Origin: Tieghemostelium lacteum
Lineage: Eukaryota > Evosea > Eumycetozoa > Dictyosteliales > Raperosteliaceae
Direction: 5' to 3'
DNA: 64,000 nt
Assembly: GCA_001606155.1 (NCBI GenBank)
Contig: LODT01000039.1
Coordinates: 248,001-312,000, forward strand
The position numbers and the translations under genes were made by a program. Shown here one piece after another: positions 52,345 to 64,000 of the stretch; position 1 is the stretch's first letter, and each line of letters starts with the position of its first letter. Under the pieces are notes generated by a model that saw only the letters and a list, made by a program, of their open reading frames with translations, did not search any database and was not told where the DNA came from.

Positions 52345-55300
52345 ATGTCCAATTCACCAAAACAAAAGTCCAAAAAAGATGCGCCAATACCAGACACTTT
52401 ATTCTACAAATTCCTTATAGTTCAATTGGATACTACAACATTTACACCATCATTAGCATTCTTATGGATACCTGGTGGTAATAAATCTTCAAAGGACAAG
52501 AATGAAGCAGATGATATGAAAATTCAACAGTTTTGTTATCCAGAATCTCCAGATGTACTTCAATCACTATATAATAAAGAGTAAGATGATGATTTATATA
52601 AGTTCTTATTTGGTACTAAATTCGTACTAATACAATACCACCATTATAATTATAATAACAGTAAAGAGATAATTGATATATTTTCATTCATTCTGACAGA
52701 TTCGTTAGGTAGAAAAAGCTTTGCCTATTGTAAGAGAAATATAAAAAAGAACAGTGAATGCAATTGTTTTTGTTTCATTAGTAAATTTCCATATTTCAAA
52801 CTATTTGAGAGAGTAATTCATACCATAGAAGGAAAATATGAAAAGAAATCAAAATATAGTATTCATGGTCTATTACAGGCTTTAGCAGCACATCCTCCAC
52901 CAAACAGTTCGACAACTATTGAGGTTAAAACATTTGCATCCAATTCAGCATCTGAATCATTTGTTTTTCCATTTTCAAAACCAAGAACCAAATTTGATCA
53001 TGTATGTATAAAATAGAATAGATTTTAGGTAGAATAGACAGAGATTCTAATTAGACCAATGTAAAATAAGATATCCTATGAATTGTTATTTAAGATTAAA
53101 CCAGCACATTTAGTTAAATTATTTGAATCGATTTTATGTGAAAGTAGAATTATATTATTGTCATCGAGTACATCAGTATTGTCAAATACAATATTGGCAT
53201 TACAGTCATTAGTCTATCCATTTGTGTGGCAACACATTTTTGTTTCTATTCTACCCATTTCATTGATGCCCTATGTAGCAGCACCAATACCATTTCTAGT
53301 TGGAATCTTGGATAGTTCACTAAAGTCATTCTATCAACAACCAACTGAACAGGTCATCCTCTACAATCTAGATAAATTAGAATTCATCATTTTTGATGCA
53401 AATTTTAAATCACTTCTACCATATCACCATACCAGTTATCTCAATAATTCTTTAAAAAAACTAAGAGTTGAGAATACAGATTGTAAGTCCTCCTGCTATA
53501 CATCCCTACAAGTCCAAACACAATCCACTAACCTCACATTTAACCCTATAGATAACAGTGATTTAGATATAGAAATTAGAAAACCCTTTTTCTCTGTAAT
53601 CTATCAACTATTTAAAAATTATATATACTATATGACTAAAAAAGAGAACTCCTATGTATTTAATAAAAGTCAATTTCTAGAATCTCTAAAAGGTCAATCT
53701 AAAACTGTAAGTATAGGTAATATAATTACATAAATTACAATGATTAATATACTAATAAATTTATTTTATTTGAAAATACTAGATGTTGGAAAATGTTTGT
53801 AACTCACAAATGGTAGAAATGTTTTTCAGTGAAAAGGAAAGAGAATTCACTGAATTGGATGAATTGAATTGTAGTTATTTGAATAGTGCTAGAGAACTTG
53901 CAGAGGTAATTCCAGAATACACTACAAACATTTTGGGTAAATATGATTGTCCTGTGTGTGTTCAAACCACAATCTCAGAGTCAACAGTAGACATTCACAA
54001 TGTTACACTACACACTGACTGTTTTCGTTGTACGACATGTCAATGTTCACTCATTGAAATGGAACGTGAGAAAATCATCATTAAAAAACGTGGTGATGGT
54101 CACAGAATCAAAATTTATTGCGCAGATTGCAGAGCCACATTTATGAACAAGTCAAAATTAAAGTTTTATGCCTTGTTTAAGAATGATTCAACTAGTTCTG
54201 ATTCTTCTGGATTCCAACCATCCTCACAATCACAACAACCACCACAACAATATCAATTACAAAGATCACTATTTCCAGCTAATCAAGAGATTATTGATTT
54301 CAAATTCAAAAAGAAAGGTCCACCACCAAAGGATCTAGGAAAGAAATCAAATTCACTGAATAATGTATATTCTTCAACTTCTGTAGTACCTAATCAACAA
54401 CAACCACAACAATCAAATATACCTCCTATTTCTCAACCTGTTAGTATAAATGTACAAAAACCAATACCTCCATCAGTACCATCAGCACTTTCAGTTTCAC
54501 CATCTGGAAAAACACAGGTATCAACATCACCTCAGAAACATGTAGAGTTTGCAGTTGATCAACCAAAGAGTGTACATAGAAAGATTGCACCTTTACCCCC
54601 TACTCCAGGTGAAAGAAAAGAAAGAGCTATTGAACAGATGAAACAAAGAAATATTAATATACCTCAGTTTTTAAGTAATTCTGATTTACCGTTGCCATCA
54701 TCATCATCAACTTCATCATCATCTCAACAAGCTCCATTACTTACTGTACCTGCAACTGCAAGTTTACCAATTATTCAACCTCAACAGCAACCTCAAGCTC
54801 CTCCTCCACCTCCACCATCTTATCCACCATCTTCAACAACACTTACACAATCACAACCACAGTTACCTACTAGAAAACCTACACCTGCAATACCTTTAAA
54901 TCAATCTGTACCACAACCAAAACCAATATCTGAAAAACAAGGTTACAATAGACCATTACCAACACCTCTTAGTAATGTAGATCAATCTAATACTACTCCT
55001 CAACCTACACCTCAGATACTGAAAACTCCGCCACCAATTGTACCTAGAAGTCAAACTAATATGCCAACATTGGTTAAATCACATTCAAAATCATCTCCAC
55101 CACCTCCTAATAAGGCATATCTACAGCAACAACAACAGCAACAACAGCAGGTTAATCAAGGAGAAATAAAGAGATCTGGTAGACCATTACCAACACCTCC
55201 AGTACCACCTTCAATTAATAGACCACCATCACCCTTATCATTAACAACTAAACCCTTGTCACCCAGAAATCCACCACCTATATCACCTAGAAATAGGGCA

Positions 55301-56203
55301 AATACAACATTAACTACAACCACCACAACAACCACAACCACCACAACCACAACCACAACCTTGAGCACATCAAATAATATTTCAAAAAAACCATTGCCAC
55401 CCACTTCTAAAGTACCACCAACATCAACATTTATTAATTTTATTTCGGTTAGTGATGACGATCAAATTCAACAACAATCTATCATATCACCCACACCTTT
55501 TAAGGGTGCTAACAATGGTGGATACCAACATCAACAACAACCACAATCCAATAATGTAAATAAGAACCAAAATTACAGTCAAAGATATTTACCATTCGCA
55601 AATTCTAATTCTAACTCTATTAAAAATGTTCATCAATATGTTAGTAATAGTAGTGGTAACCATAGTAGTAATAGTTGTAATCCGAGTAGTAGTCAGAGTA
55701 GTAGCAAGCCAAATCCTGTAGTTAATGCCGGTACTAAAGTAACCCCACCTGCAATAGCGAGTAAGAACTATAAGGTCATTTCTACAGCTGTAGTTGGTAA
55801 AGCGAATCAAGGAGGAACTGCTATTGTTACAGGTCAAGGAAATATTAATAGTAAAGGTAGTGGTCAAGTAAATGATTCTCAATTAAATACAACAAATACG
55901 CCTACCATTGCTCCAACTACTAGTCAGAATAATAACAATAGTAGACCAAAATCTGGAAATAATACTAAATATACCCCTAGTCGATTAATCAAATGTTGTT
56001 TTAAATGTAAAGAGCCATTTCAGAATAATACAAAGTTAATGATGGCTAATTTCAAGTATTATCACACACAATGTTTCAATTGTGAATATTGTATGATGCC
56101 TGTAACTTTAGACTATAAACTTAATGACAATCTACTATACCATGTTTCATGTAGTTATCATTTAGCTCCACCATATCAGAAGACTAATAAATATATTAGA
56201 TAG
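52345..56203 (+). CDS. DENN-domain protein with two LIM zinc fingers
   Basis: Exons 52345-52580, 52662-53001, 53071-53706 and 53783-56203 give 1210 residues. Donors are GTAAGA, GTATGT and GTAAGT; acceptors are AACAG, ATAAG and ACTAG. Exons 1-2 encode the upstream DENN module (FYKFLIVQLDT...IFSFILTDSLGRKSFAYCKR). Exon 3 encodes the core DENN (ISYELLFKIKPAHLVKLFESILCESRIILLS). DENN proteins are exchange factors for Rab GTPases. Exon 4 opens with a LIM domain (CPVCVQTT...HTDCFRCTTCQCSL...YCADC) and closes with a second LIM (CCFKCKEPF...HTQCFNCEYCMMP...HVSC). Between them are some 550 residues rich in Pro, Gln, Ser and Thr, with PPPPPPSYPP-type SH3 ligands and a 17-codon Thr tract. The DENN-LIM pairing suggests linking Rab activation to actin-rich sites (inference). 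Confidence 0.88.
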
Positions 56204-56621
56204 TCTACTCAATACCACACCACACAACTTATACTATCTTCACACACCACAACTAATATAATTATTTATTTACAATAAAACAAACAGAAAAAACAGTTAA
56301 TTTATTATTTATAACATTCATAACAATTATTATTAGAAATTAATCCTGGATTTTTTGAATAAATTAATCTATATATATAAAATAAATTAATAAATATATA
56401 AGTGTTTAAAATATAATATAATATACAAATCATTTCTTCTAACATGAAAACCATATTTTTGAATGATATCTTTTCAGTTAATTCAGATTCAAGTTTTTTA
56501 GATAGTTCATCGGAATCTAAAAATGATCTAGTAACAGTATTTTCTTGATTTACCCATTGTTTAGTTTGTTTTGAAAAATGGAAGAAAAGCAATAAAAAGT
56601 ACTTTAAATGTGCTATTTGTG
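56204..56621. other. Spacer with one doubtful small frame
   Basis: A minus-strand frame at 56305-56592 reads KQTKQWVNQENTVTRSFLDS, then a hydrophobic stretch. It has no ATG before the middle and no recognised domain. It may be a decayed or partial gene related to the neighbouring pseudogene, or chance. Confidence 0.3.
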
Positions 56622-56688
56622 GTATCTCACTTTTAAATATCTTAATAGTTATTTAAATATAATATTAAGATATTTAAATGTGAGATAC
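56622..56688. repeat. Long hairpin with 26-bp arms
   Basis: Arms 56622-56647 and 56663-56688 are reverse complements at 25 of 26 positions (GTATCTCACTTTTAAATATC... against ...GATATTTAAATGTGAGATAC) around a 15-nt loop. Transcribed, it would form a near-perfect stem suited to Dicer. It could also be a small inverted-repeat element. Confidence 0.65.
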
Positions 56689-56748
56689 TAATCACACAAG
56701 TATATGTTGAAACAATAGTTTCCCAAGAATATATTAATTTACAATAAA

Positions 56749-57440
56749 CTATTTAATATTAAGTTGTTTTTCAAGTTCTTTAATTCTTTTATATGCTTTC
56801 TCTTTTTCTGCTTTCTCTTTCTCTTTTTCTAATCTCTCAAATTCAATAGTTTCTTCATATTCTGTTCTAAGGAGTATTCATATCCTGCCTCTCTTGCACT
56901 TTTTTCAAAGGCTGCGAGCTCATCAGAAGATAAATTGGCAAATTTTAGAGTTTAGAGCATTTCAATAACAAATTTATCAGCTTTTAAAATATTTGGAAGT
57001 TCATCTATGCTTTTCAATTTATCAGATATAGGTAAAATAGAAGCTAATTTCTCAGTAGTAGTAGAATGTTCATCAATAGAGGAAATGTAAATTTTGGAGC
57101 TGAATAAAAGTTAACTTCATTGGGACTTCTTCTTGGCTATCAAGTAATACAGGTGATCTAAGTGTTGGGTCAGTATCTGTATTATAATAGACTGAGCCAT
57201 AAACAAGTGGTGCTTTTGAAAAACGTTTGTCAGACAGAAGTTCTAAATGAATTATTAAATAATTTTGTTATCATTTTGTGATAAGTTAATAAAAAAACTG
57301 ATTTTATCATTATCAGAAATATTTCAAATGAAATTGATGAATGGAAGATTTCAAGTTCAAAATTCTATAAAATTACTAAGTTTCTATGACTTATACAAAA
57401 CAAATTCAAGATCCTTTGCATGCTCAAGATTCATCCGGAA
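56749..57440 (-). pseudogene. Decayed protein-coding gene, family unrecognised
   Basis: Read on the minus strand, stretches of convincing protein appear in different frames: RMNLEHAKDLEFVLY, FSKAPLVYGSVYYNTDTDPT, ADKFVIEML, NLSSDELAAFEKSAREAGYE, and a terminal coil EKEKEKAEKEKAYKRIKELE before a stop at 56749. Several stops and frame changes separate them and no GT-AG introns explain the breaks, so the copy is broken in at least four places. I do not recognise the family and cannot say whether it is a host gene or part of a mobile element. The plus-strand ORF 57265-57465 is antisense to it. Confidence 0.6.
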
Positions 57441-57555
57441 GCTAACTCGAAATTTTAATCATTAACAAATATCTCAAAATCACAAGAATAAAATAACAAA
57501 ATTTTTTTTTTACAATAGTTTTTTTATTTCACACTCTATATATATTAGTTTTTAT

Positions 57556-58891
57556 ATGTCTTCTTATTTAACATCGACACCTACATCGTGTTGTCCTGGT
57601 AAATATTAAATGAGTGAAATTTCAATTTTTGAATATACCACTAATGAAAATATTGTAAAATTAAACTACAGGAACATGTTGTGGACTAGATGTTAGAAAG
57701 TCAACAGTTACTAGAATTATCTATGTATTCTTTTTCTTATTATTAGCAGTTTTAGCATATGTATTCAGTTATTTCTCATTTGATTGGTTGAATAATATAG
57801 ATATATTGAAGATATGTTCACAGAACAATGAATGTTATGGTGCATTAGTAGTTTTTAGAATTTCATTTGGATTGGCACTATATCATGTATTGTTAGCTTT
57901 GATATTGATTGGTGTAAAGAGTTCAGGTGATGGTCGTGCAAAGATACAAGATGGACTTTGGCCAATTAAGATACTTTTATTGGCAGGTTTGATATTTGCA
58001 GCATTTTTCATACCAAATTCATTCTTTATCTATTATGGATGGATATGTATATTTGGTGCTGCATTCTTTGTATTGGTTCAATTGGTATTGTTGATTGAGT
58101 TTGCCTATGGATTCAATGAAACCTGTGTACAACATATCGAGGAAGAAGGTCACCTCAATAATAAATGGTATATCACATTATTTGTAATCACCATTGGTTC
58201 TATTGCTGCAGGTTTAGTTGGAACTATTCTCATGTTGGTTTTCTTTAGCAAGTCATGTTCATTGAACCAATTCTTTATTGTATTTAATCTAGGTCTATCA
58301 TTGATTGTTGGTGTACTTTCAATGAGTGAAAAGGTTCGTGAATATCGTCCCAGTTCAGGACTCTTCCAATCTGGTGTTGTATTCTTGTACACTACCTATT
58401 TAATATACTCTGCAATCATGAGTGAACCAGAAGGATACTGTCCATCTATCAATGCAGACCCCAAGAAATCCACCATTATCATTGGTGCTGTCTTCACAAT
58501 CATCTCAGTTTGCTACTCTGCTTTCCGTGCATCAGATTCCAATGAAATTCTAGGAAAATCCTCATTAGACACTCACAACCATTCCAACTACAGTTCCATT
58601 CCTTCTCTTGACCAAGAAGGTAACGAGGTAAACCAAGTTCAAGATGATGAATGTGAATGCGTTACCTACAATTACACATTTTTCCATATTACATTTGCCG
58701 TCGGTGCAATGTACCTAGCAATGCTTCTTACCAATTGGTCAACAATCTCAGGTATCTCATCAGCAAATGTAAATGTAGACAGTGGCTTAGTATCCGTTTG
58801 GGTTAAAGTTATTTCATCATGGGTTATTCATGTTTTATATCTTTGGACTCTTATTGCTCCAGTCATTTTCCCTGATAGACAGTGGGATTAA
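57556..58891 (+). CDS. serinc: Serine incorporator (serinc/TMS1)
   Basis: A multi-pass membrane protein of the SERINC family, implicated in lipid scrambling and serine-derived lipid supply. Exon 1 (57556-57598) encodes MSSYLTSTPTSCCPG. The intron 57599-57671 (GTAAAT...CTACAG) joins it to exon 57672-58891, giving 420 residues. The Cys-rich start SCCPGTCCGLDVRKSTVTRI is the family N-terminus. About ten hydrophobic segments follow, including the signature KSSGDGRAKIQDGLWPIKILLL, GAAFFVLVQLVLLIEFAYGFNE and RASDSNEILG. The protein ends with the usual WVKVISSWVIHVLYLWTLIAPV and FPDRQWD. Length is slightly below animal members (about 450). Confidence 0.95.
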
Positions 58892-59093
58892 ATTAATTCT
58901 CCTTTCTTTCTTTCTTCACAATATAGAGAAATATAAAATTTCTATACATGTACAAATAAGATTTCATCAAAACTCTCTAATTTTTTTTACTTGAATCCCA
59001 AATTTTTTATAAATATCTTTGTGCCCATTCGTTGGACATCTTTGGTTTCTCTAATTTTTTTTTTGGCATTGTAAAAGTATTACTGTTAGTTTC

Positions 59094-62000
59094 ATGTGTA
59101 GATTAAAAGGTCTAATTTTGTGTTATTTGATTATATGTATATTTTCAATTGAATGTCAATTACCAACATCACAGAATGATGCTTTAACAGCTATTAGTAA
59201 TGCATTTAGTTTAGGATGGACTCAACCATATTGTGATATCACATCTTCTATTACATGTAGTGGAAACAAAGTAGTAGCTTTAAAAATTGTTTATACAATA
59301 ATACCCACCTATGTACCAGCTCAAGAATTTCTATCATTACCTAATTTAAGAGAAATGTAAGTGTTGGGAGCCATATACCATCTTAATAGATTTGATCAAA
59401 TTAATTAATTAATATTTATCTAAATAGTGAATTTGGTTCAGGAATTGGGGTTAATGATGAGTTTTGGGATGTTTTACAGTCTTTAACAGTATTAGAAAGT
59501 TTAATTATACAAGATCATCAAGAATCACTTCCTAATGATTTAGGAAAATCATTTCCATCATCTTTAACAAACTTGTTAGTATACATCACAATATTGAGTT
59601 ATTTAAATATCTATGATTAAGATTTTCTGATATTTTATTTTAATAACAGTCAGCTTAAAAGTTGTCAAAATGCAATACCATCTACACTTTTTACAAAAAC
59701 AAAAATTCAAACTTTAGGAATATCTTTAATTGAATTGGGATCATTTCCAGGTAATATAGATCTTCCATCACAAGTTACACAATTTTCAGCTACAGTAAGG
59801 GACAGTTTTATAGACGGTGCATTCTTTGATCAGTTAAGAGAACTTAGTTTGACACCCACTGACAGCATTCAGTTTAAATATGACAGATTTAGTACTTTTA
59901 CAACATCCCAATTATCAATGTATGTATATATTACATTTTTAGCATTATGTGAAGCAATGGGCTAAAATTCAAATTCAAAGTAAATTTTTAGATTCAATTA
60001 GAACAAGTGGACTTTATTCATTCCCAGGTTCAATCTATATGGCTACTAATATAAATACATTATCAATTGGAGATGGTTGGTTTAATTTTCAAGATGCTGT
60101 CTTAAACTTTACAGCTATACCACAATTATCATTAACAATTACAGATTCCAATATAAATACTGTACAGAATATTCTATTTGGTGTAGGTATATCCCTACAG
60201 ATAGATGCAAGTATTGGAAATTTGAATTTTATGAATATATTCCAAAATGCAAATCAAATGTTGAATTTAGATAGCTGTGAACTCACTGAAATACCTGAAA
60301 ATGGTGCATATGAAAATATACTACTATTGTATGTATTACTTTTATTATCACTGTTATTATTATATTAACATTTTATGTTTATAAAAAGGAACATTAAAGA
60401 TAATCAAGTACATACCATTTCAGATGACTTTTGTAAAGTTAGATCATTTGATATCAGTGATAATGGAGTAACTTCAGCTCCACAATGTATAATTTGTTCA
60501 AAGAATACATTTCCAACACGGATTCTAACTGGAAATACTATGATATCGTCAATGATATGTAATCAAGCATCAATAACTTTAACTCTACCAACAAATATAA
60601 AGGTTCCAACTAGAGGTGGTTCATTTACAATCACTGGGAATAATATGGGTTGGAGAATATATAAAAACACTAATGAAATTTGGGATTCTGATGCTGTCAT
60701 TCCAAATCAACAATATGCACTTAAGTTAGATCCTGGAGTTGGAATTGATATTCCTTTTACCATTAGACTATATGCAGATGAGATTCATAAAAGTGATTAT
60801 CCAGGTACTTTTAGTTATCTTCCACCTTCAATTGGATCTAATCAGGTTATAACATCAACTGGATCTTGGGTTCTGAGGGGATCAAATTTTGGAAACCAAA
60901 CAACTAATTGTGAGGTTACTATAGCTTCCTCTGCATATTCAGTTGGATTGATATTTGAACATGATACCATTACATTTCCAATGTCTCCGTTACCTTATAA
61001 TCAGGATATTATCTTTAAAGTTTGGGTTAATATAGCTGGTCAGCAAGTTGTTAAAATTATAGATAAACTGATTGGTGAACCTATTCTCTATCAACCATTT
61101 CCTCAGTTAGATAACGGTACTGGTCCTTATCATGTCACATTTTATGGTGACCATTTAACCTTCGATCACACTATAGTTAGTTTAAAATTAGGAACTTTGA
61201 GTTGTCAGGTTATATCTAGTACACTGACATCAGTTACATGTTCCTATTCCAATATTCAGAATACTAAAGATTTGTCAGTTGAATTGAATATCGCTTCACA
61301 CATATTTAAGGGTGCATATGTAACACCATCTCCTTGTGTTCCAGTGCCTAATGGATACTGTCAAGGAAATTTGTTGGTATGCAACCAAGGTTTCACAGGT
61401 CCAAATTGTACATTACAAATTATCATTGTTCCACCACCTTCAGTTAATAATACATCTCCAAGTACCAACACAACTGATACCACTACACTTCCAGATGGAA
61501 CTAAAGTAACTCACACATCTTTGATTTCTATTGTTGAGATTAAAGAAATCAAATCAATCAACAATGAAACTATTCACAAATATCTATTTGATACATGGCA
61601 CTATTTAAATATTTCAGAGAATCATTATCAGTATACTAGTAATTTCACATCTCTGGATAAACAACAAACTGGTATTAAAGTTGATATTCATTGGTATGAT
61701 ACTCCAACTAATATTACATTTGGAAGTCAAATCATTCAAGTTCAAGCATCAACACTCAAATACAATATCATTTTGGATAAATACAACTTTCAGTCACCAA
61801 TTAATTCTTTGCAGTTAATCATGTCTGCCAAATTCCAAGTATCAGATGAAAGTGATGAGTCATGTTCTCTGATTGAGTTTGGAGAAGAGAACCAAAACTA
61901 TGATTACTTTAGAATGCAATACAACAATATTGGGCTCTATGGTAAATTCATTCGTCTAGCATTGGTTGACAACAGAACTACTCAGATTTCCAATACTATC

Positions 62001-62333
62001 CTAAGTACCAATGACATGAATGACAATGACGACAGCACCTATGAATCACTCATTTCAATTAATGTTCCACATTACTATCAGAATCTCTTTTTAGATCCTG
62101 ATTTTTCACTCTTAATTGACTCAGAAAATGCCAACACCAATCCCAATGCCAACTGTAAATCAAATGCAAAATCAGGATTGACAAGAATTCAAAAGATTGG
62201 TATTATAATTGGTTGTTCGGTATTTGGTGTCTGCCTTATAATAGTCTCATTGTTCATATTGTACAAACACAATATCACATTCAAAGTTCAAGTACAAAAA
62301 GTTATTAAAATGAAACAAAACAATATCCTTTAA
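59094..62333 (+). CDS. LRR-TIG-EGF type I membrane protein
   Basis: Five exons, 59094-59356, 59428-59574, 59650-59919, 60002-60328 and 60389-62333, all joined in phase 2, give 983 residues. A signal peptide (GLILCYLIICIFSIEC) precedes about 400 residues of irregular leucine-rich repeats. IPT/TIG immunoglobulin-like folds follow (ITSTGSWVLRGSNFGNQTTNCEVTI; GTGPYHVTFYGDHL..VSLKLGTLSCQVISSTLTSVTCSY). Next is an EGF-like unit (CVPVPNGYCQGNLLVCNQGF, then GPNC), a glycosylated membrane-proximal region and one TM (IGIIIGCSVFGVCLIIVSLFIL) with a short basic tail. The architecture matches the dictyostelid ComC/LagC-like surface proteins used in cell-cell signalling and adhesion. The specific orthologue is unknown. 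Confidence 0.85.
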
Positions 62334-62949
62334 ATTGATAAATATTTACATTAAACTGATTTATGATTATACTATATCAAATTACAAATAGTTAACTATT
62401 ACCTTTCATTTTCGTTGATATAATGGTATTAGAATTCTATTTAGTATAATATCTTTCTGGCATTTGTCACCGGACATTCCTGTGACATGTAGAGGTTCTA
62501 TGTTATAAGAGTTATCTCCTTTTGAATAAAAATTTTTTGGTTTTTTGTTCTTTTAGCCATGTGACTCATTAGATCTAGTTACTAACTTTTCCATATATAC
62601 ACTTTTACTGGTCTATCTATATGTTAGTTAATTAGTAAAATGAAATAATGAAAAAACCGAATTAATGATTGGTTAATTTAAAAAAAAATTTTTGTTTTGG
62701 GGGTATTAGTATGCTAATTTAAAATATATTATCATTAGTATCTATTAAATTTAATTTATTAAAAGTAATATTGATCAAATAAATGAAAGACATGTAATAA
62801 ATCTGTTTTCATTATACAAAGATTAAAGGTATAATTTCAGATTGGTAACTAGTTAAAATCTTATTGGGGTAAATAAAGTTTATTTAAATTAAAAGCTATT
62901 TTTATTTCAAGTCATTATTATTAACTTTAATTGTTTTATTCTTAAAACT
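62334..62949. other. Promoter region of the polyketide synthase gene
   Basis: 616 AT-rich bases. A small hairpin TGTCAC/GTGACA lies near 62466-62488. No gene seen. Confidence 0.45.
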
Positions 62950-64000
62950 ATGTTACAAAATAATATTGATTTTAAAGACAGTGATATTGCAGTAATAGGT
63001 ATTGGCTGCAGATTCCCAGGAGATTCAAATTCACCAAAAGAGTTATGGGAAAACTTAACTAACAAAAACTTTAGTGGAATTGTTGAGGTTCCTGAGGAAA
63101 GATGGTCACCATTATTTCATCAACAAGGAATGATAGGCAATTCAAAATCAGGTTTGATTGATTTTAAACATTGGAAACAATTTGATTCTCTATTCTTTGG
63201 TATCTCTCCCCAAGAATCAACAAACATTGATCCACAAGAGAGAATGTTGAATGTACTTCTTTGGGAAGCATTAGAAGATGCTCATATCAGACCATCTGAA
63301 TTCAGAGGTTCTGATACATCTGTTTTCATTGGTTCAATGCACAATGATTACCCAAACATTAGACTTGTTCAGAAATCGACTACTCATTCTTCAGGAACAT
63401 CATCAACATTTTTATCAAATTCATTATCTTTTGCATTTGATCTTAGAGGCGCATCAATGACTCTTGACTCAGCATGCTCATCATCATTGAATGCAATTCA
63501 TCTTGGTTGTCAAACCATTCTCAACGGTGAAAGTCAAATTTCAATTTGTGGTGGTGTAAATGCATTGTTTGATCCATTAATTTCTATAAATTATTCTCGT
63601 CTTGGTATTTTGAGTAAAAAAGGAGTTTCAAGACCATTTGATAGTGATGCAGATGGATATATCAGAGGTGAAGGTGCTGGATTGGTTGTTCTCAAGAAAT
63701 TATCAAAAGCCATTCTTGATAAAGATAGAATCTATTGTGTTATCAGAGGTTCTTGTTCAAATTCTGATGGTCAAAATCAAAAGAACTATTCCACTCAACC
63801 ATCAGGTCAAGCTCAATATGAAAATATTGTACAAACATTGAATCGATTTGAAATTCCTCGATCTGACATTTTCTATGTTGAAGCACATGGAACAGGTACT
63901 CCAGTTGGTGATCCAATTGAAGTTGAAGCACTCTCAAGAATTTTCAAAGATCACCATTCTTCTGACAATCCATTATATATTGGAAGTCTCAAATCACAAT
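62950..64000 (+). CDS. Polyketide synthase, N-terminal ketosynthase (runs off the window)
   Basis: The frame opens at ATG 62950 (MLQNNIDFKDSDIAVIGIGC) and stays open to the last base, covering 350 residues. It is the N-terminal part of a beta-ketoacyl synthase: IGCRFPGDSNSPKELWENL, FFGISPQES..DPQERMLNVLLWEALEDA, active-site motif TLDSACSSSLNAIH with Cys176, then YVEAHGTGTPVGDPIEVEAL with the first active-site His and the start of the GSLKS motif. Dictyostelids encode dozens of type I iterative PKS genes of about 2,000-3,000 residues making stalk-inducing and other small molecules. Nothing here is broken. Downstream domains lie outside the window. Confidence 0.95.
   Translation, partial: MLQNNIDFKDSDIAVIGIGCRFPGDSNSPKELWENLTNKNFSGIVEVPEERWSPLFHQQGMIGNSKSGLIDFKHWKQFDSLFFGISPQESTNIDPQERMLNVLLWEALEDAHIRPSEFRGSDTSVFIGSMHNDYPNIRLVQKSTTHSSGTSSTFLSNSLSFAFDLRGASMTLDSACSSSLNAIHLGCQTILNGESQISICGGVNALFDPLISINYSRLGILSKKGVSRPFDSDADGYIRGEGAGLVVLKKLSKAILDKDRIYCVIRGSCSNSDGQNQKNYSTQPSGQAQYENIVQTLNRFEIPRSDIFYVEAHGTGTPVGDPIEVEALSRIFKDHHSSDNPLYIGSLKSQ

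Noticed and set aside
57265-57465. 66-codon plus-strand ORF
   Set aside because: It lies antisense to the pseudogene fragments, which read better as protein.
59920-60001. Shorter introns ending at 59942 or 59954 in the LRR-TIG-EGF gene
   Set aside because: They would be only 23-35 bases and in the wrong phase. The 82-base intron ending TTAG at 60001 fits.
1-64000. Retroelements (DIRS, Skipper, TRE), CRISPR arrays and rRNA genes
   Set aside because: No reverse-transcriptase, integrase or recombinase motifs, LTRs, spaced direct repeats or rRNA signatures were seen on either strand.

Overview
The window is a gene-dense stretch of a social amoeba (Dictyostelia) nuclear genome. The evidence is the gene content and style: AT-rich spacers with long A and T runs; short GT-AG introns of about 60-100 bases; Asn, Gln, Thr and His homopolymers inside proteins; and families typical of, or expanded in, dictyostelids (FNIP repeats, psi/PA14 cysteine-rich membrane proteins, LRR-TIG-EGF membrane proteins, a B-box protein, and a polyketide synthase). 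Exons look less AT-biased than those of Dictyostelium discoideum, so another dictyostelid is likely, but the species cannot be fixed by eye.

Layout. 1-8.3 kb, mostly plus strand: class I PI3-kinase (5' end outside the window), a minus-strand 45-residue membrane protein, an HD-domain hydrolase, a type I membrane protein and dyskerin. 8.5-17.3 kb: a Raf-like kinase, a USP14-type deubiquitinase, a LARGE-like glycosyltransferase, a short low-complexity ORF and a PHD-finger protein. 17.3-20.1 kb is the only large gene-poor stretch. 20.1-29.0 kb: a coiled-coil protein, a His/Gln-rich probable nuclear protein, a four-pass membrane protein, a ZIP transporter and a HAM1-like protein. 30.2-42.4 kb holds conserved housekeeping genes: cystathionine beta-synthase, Sec24, inositol monophosphatase, RED/IK, a B-box protein, MCTS1, ARL5 and a tiny SANT protein. 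42.7-64 kb: a psi-family protein, an ncRNA locus, EFR3, an FNIP-repeat protein, a probable mitochondrial protein, a DENN-LIM protein, a pseudogene, serinc, an LRR-TIG-EGF membrane protein and the start of a polyketide synthase running off the end.

Many genes were completed by finding small exons through splice signals and reading frame. Examples are the 4-base first exons of dyskerin and the SANT protein, the 11-base first exon of MCTS1, the ubiquitin-like exon of USP14, a 22-codon basic exon in the PHD gene, and the three leading exons of the DENN-LIM gene.

The most striking non-protein signal lies in the 1.2 kb spacer between the psi gene and EFR3. Two small ncRNA genes (52 and 53 nt) point away from each other. 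Each has the same 6-bp terminal stem and the same 11-nt motif TCTTACAGCAA, and each has an identical AACCATAA box about 60 nt upstream. This matches the Class I RNA genes of dictyostelids with their DUSE promoter element. Other structures are a 199-bp segment bounded by 23-bp inverted repeats (40050-40248), a 26-bp-arm hairpin (56622-56688) and a perfect 26-bp palindrome (21204-21229). I saw no tRNA, rRNA or CRISPR array and no recognisable retroelement.
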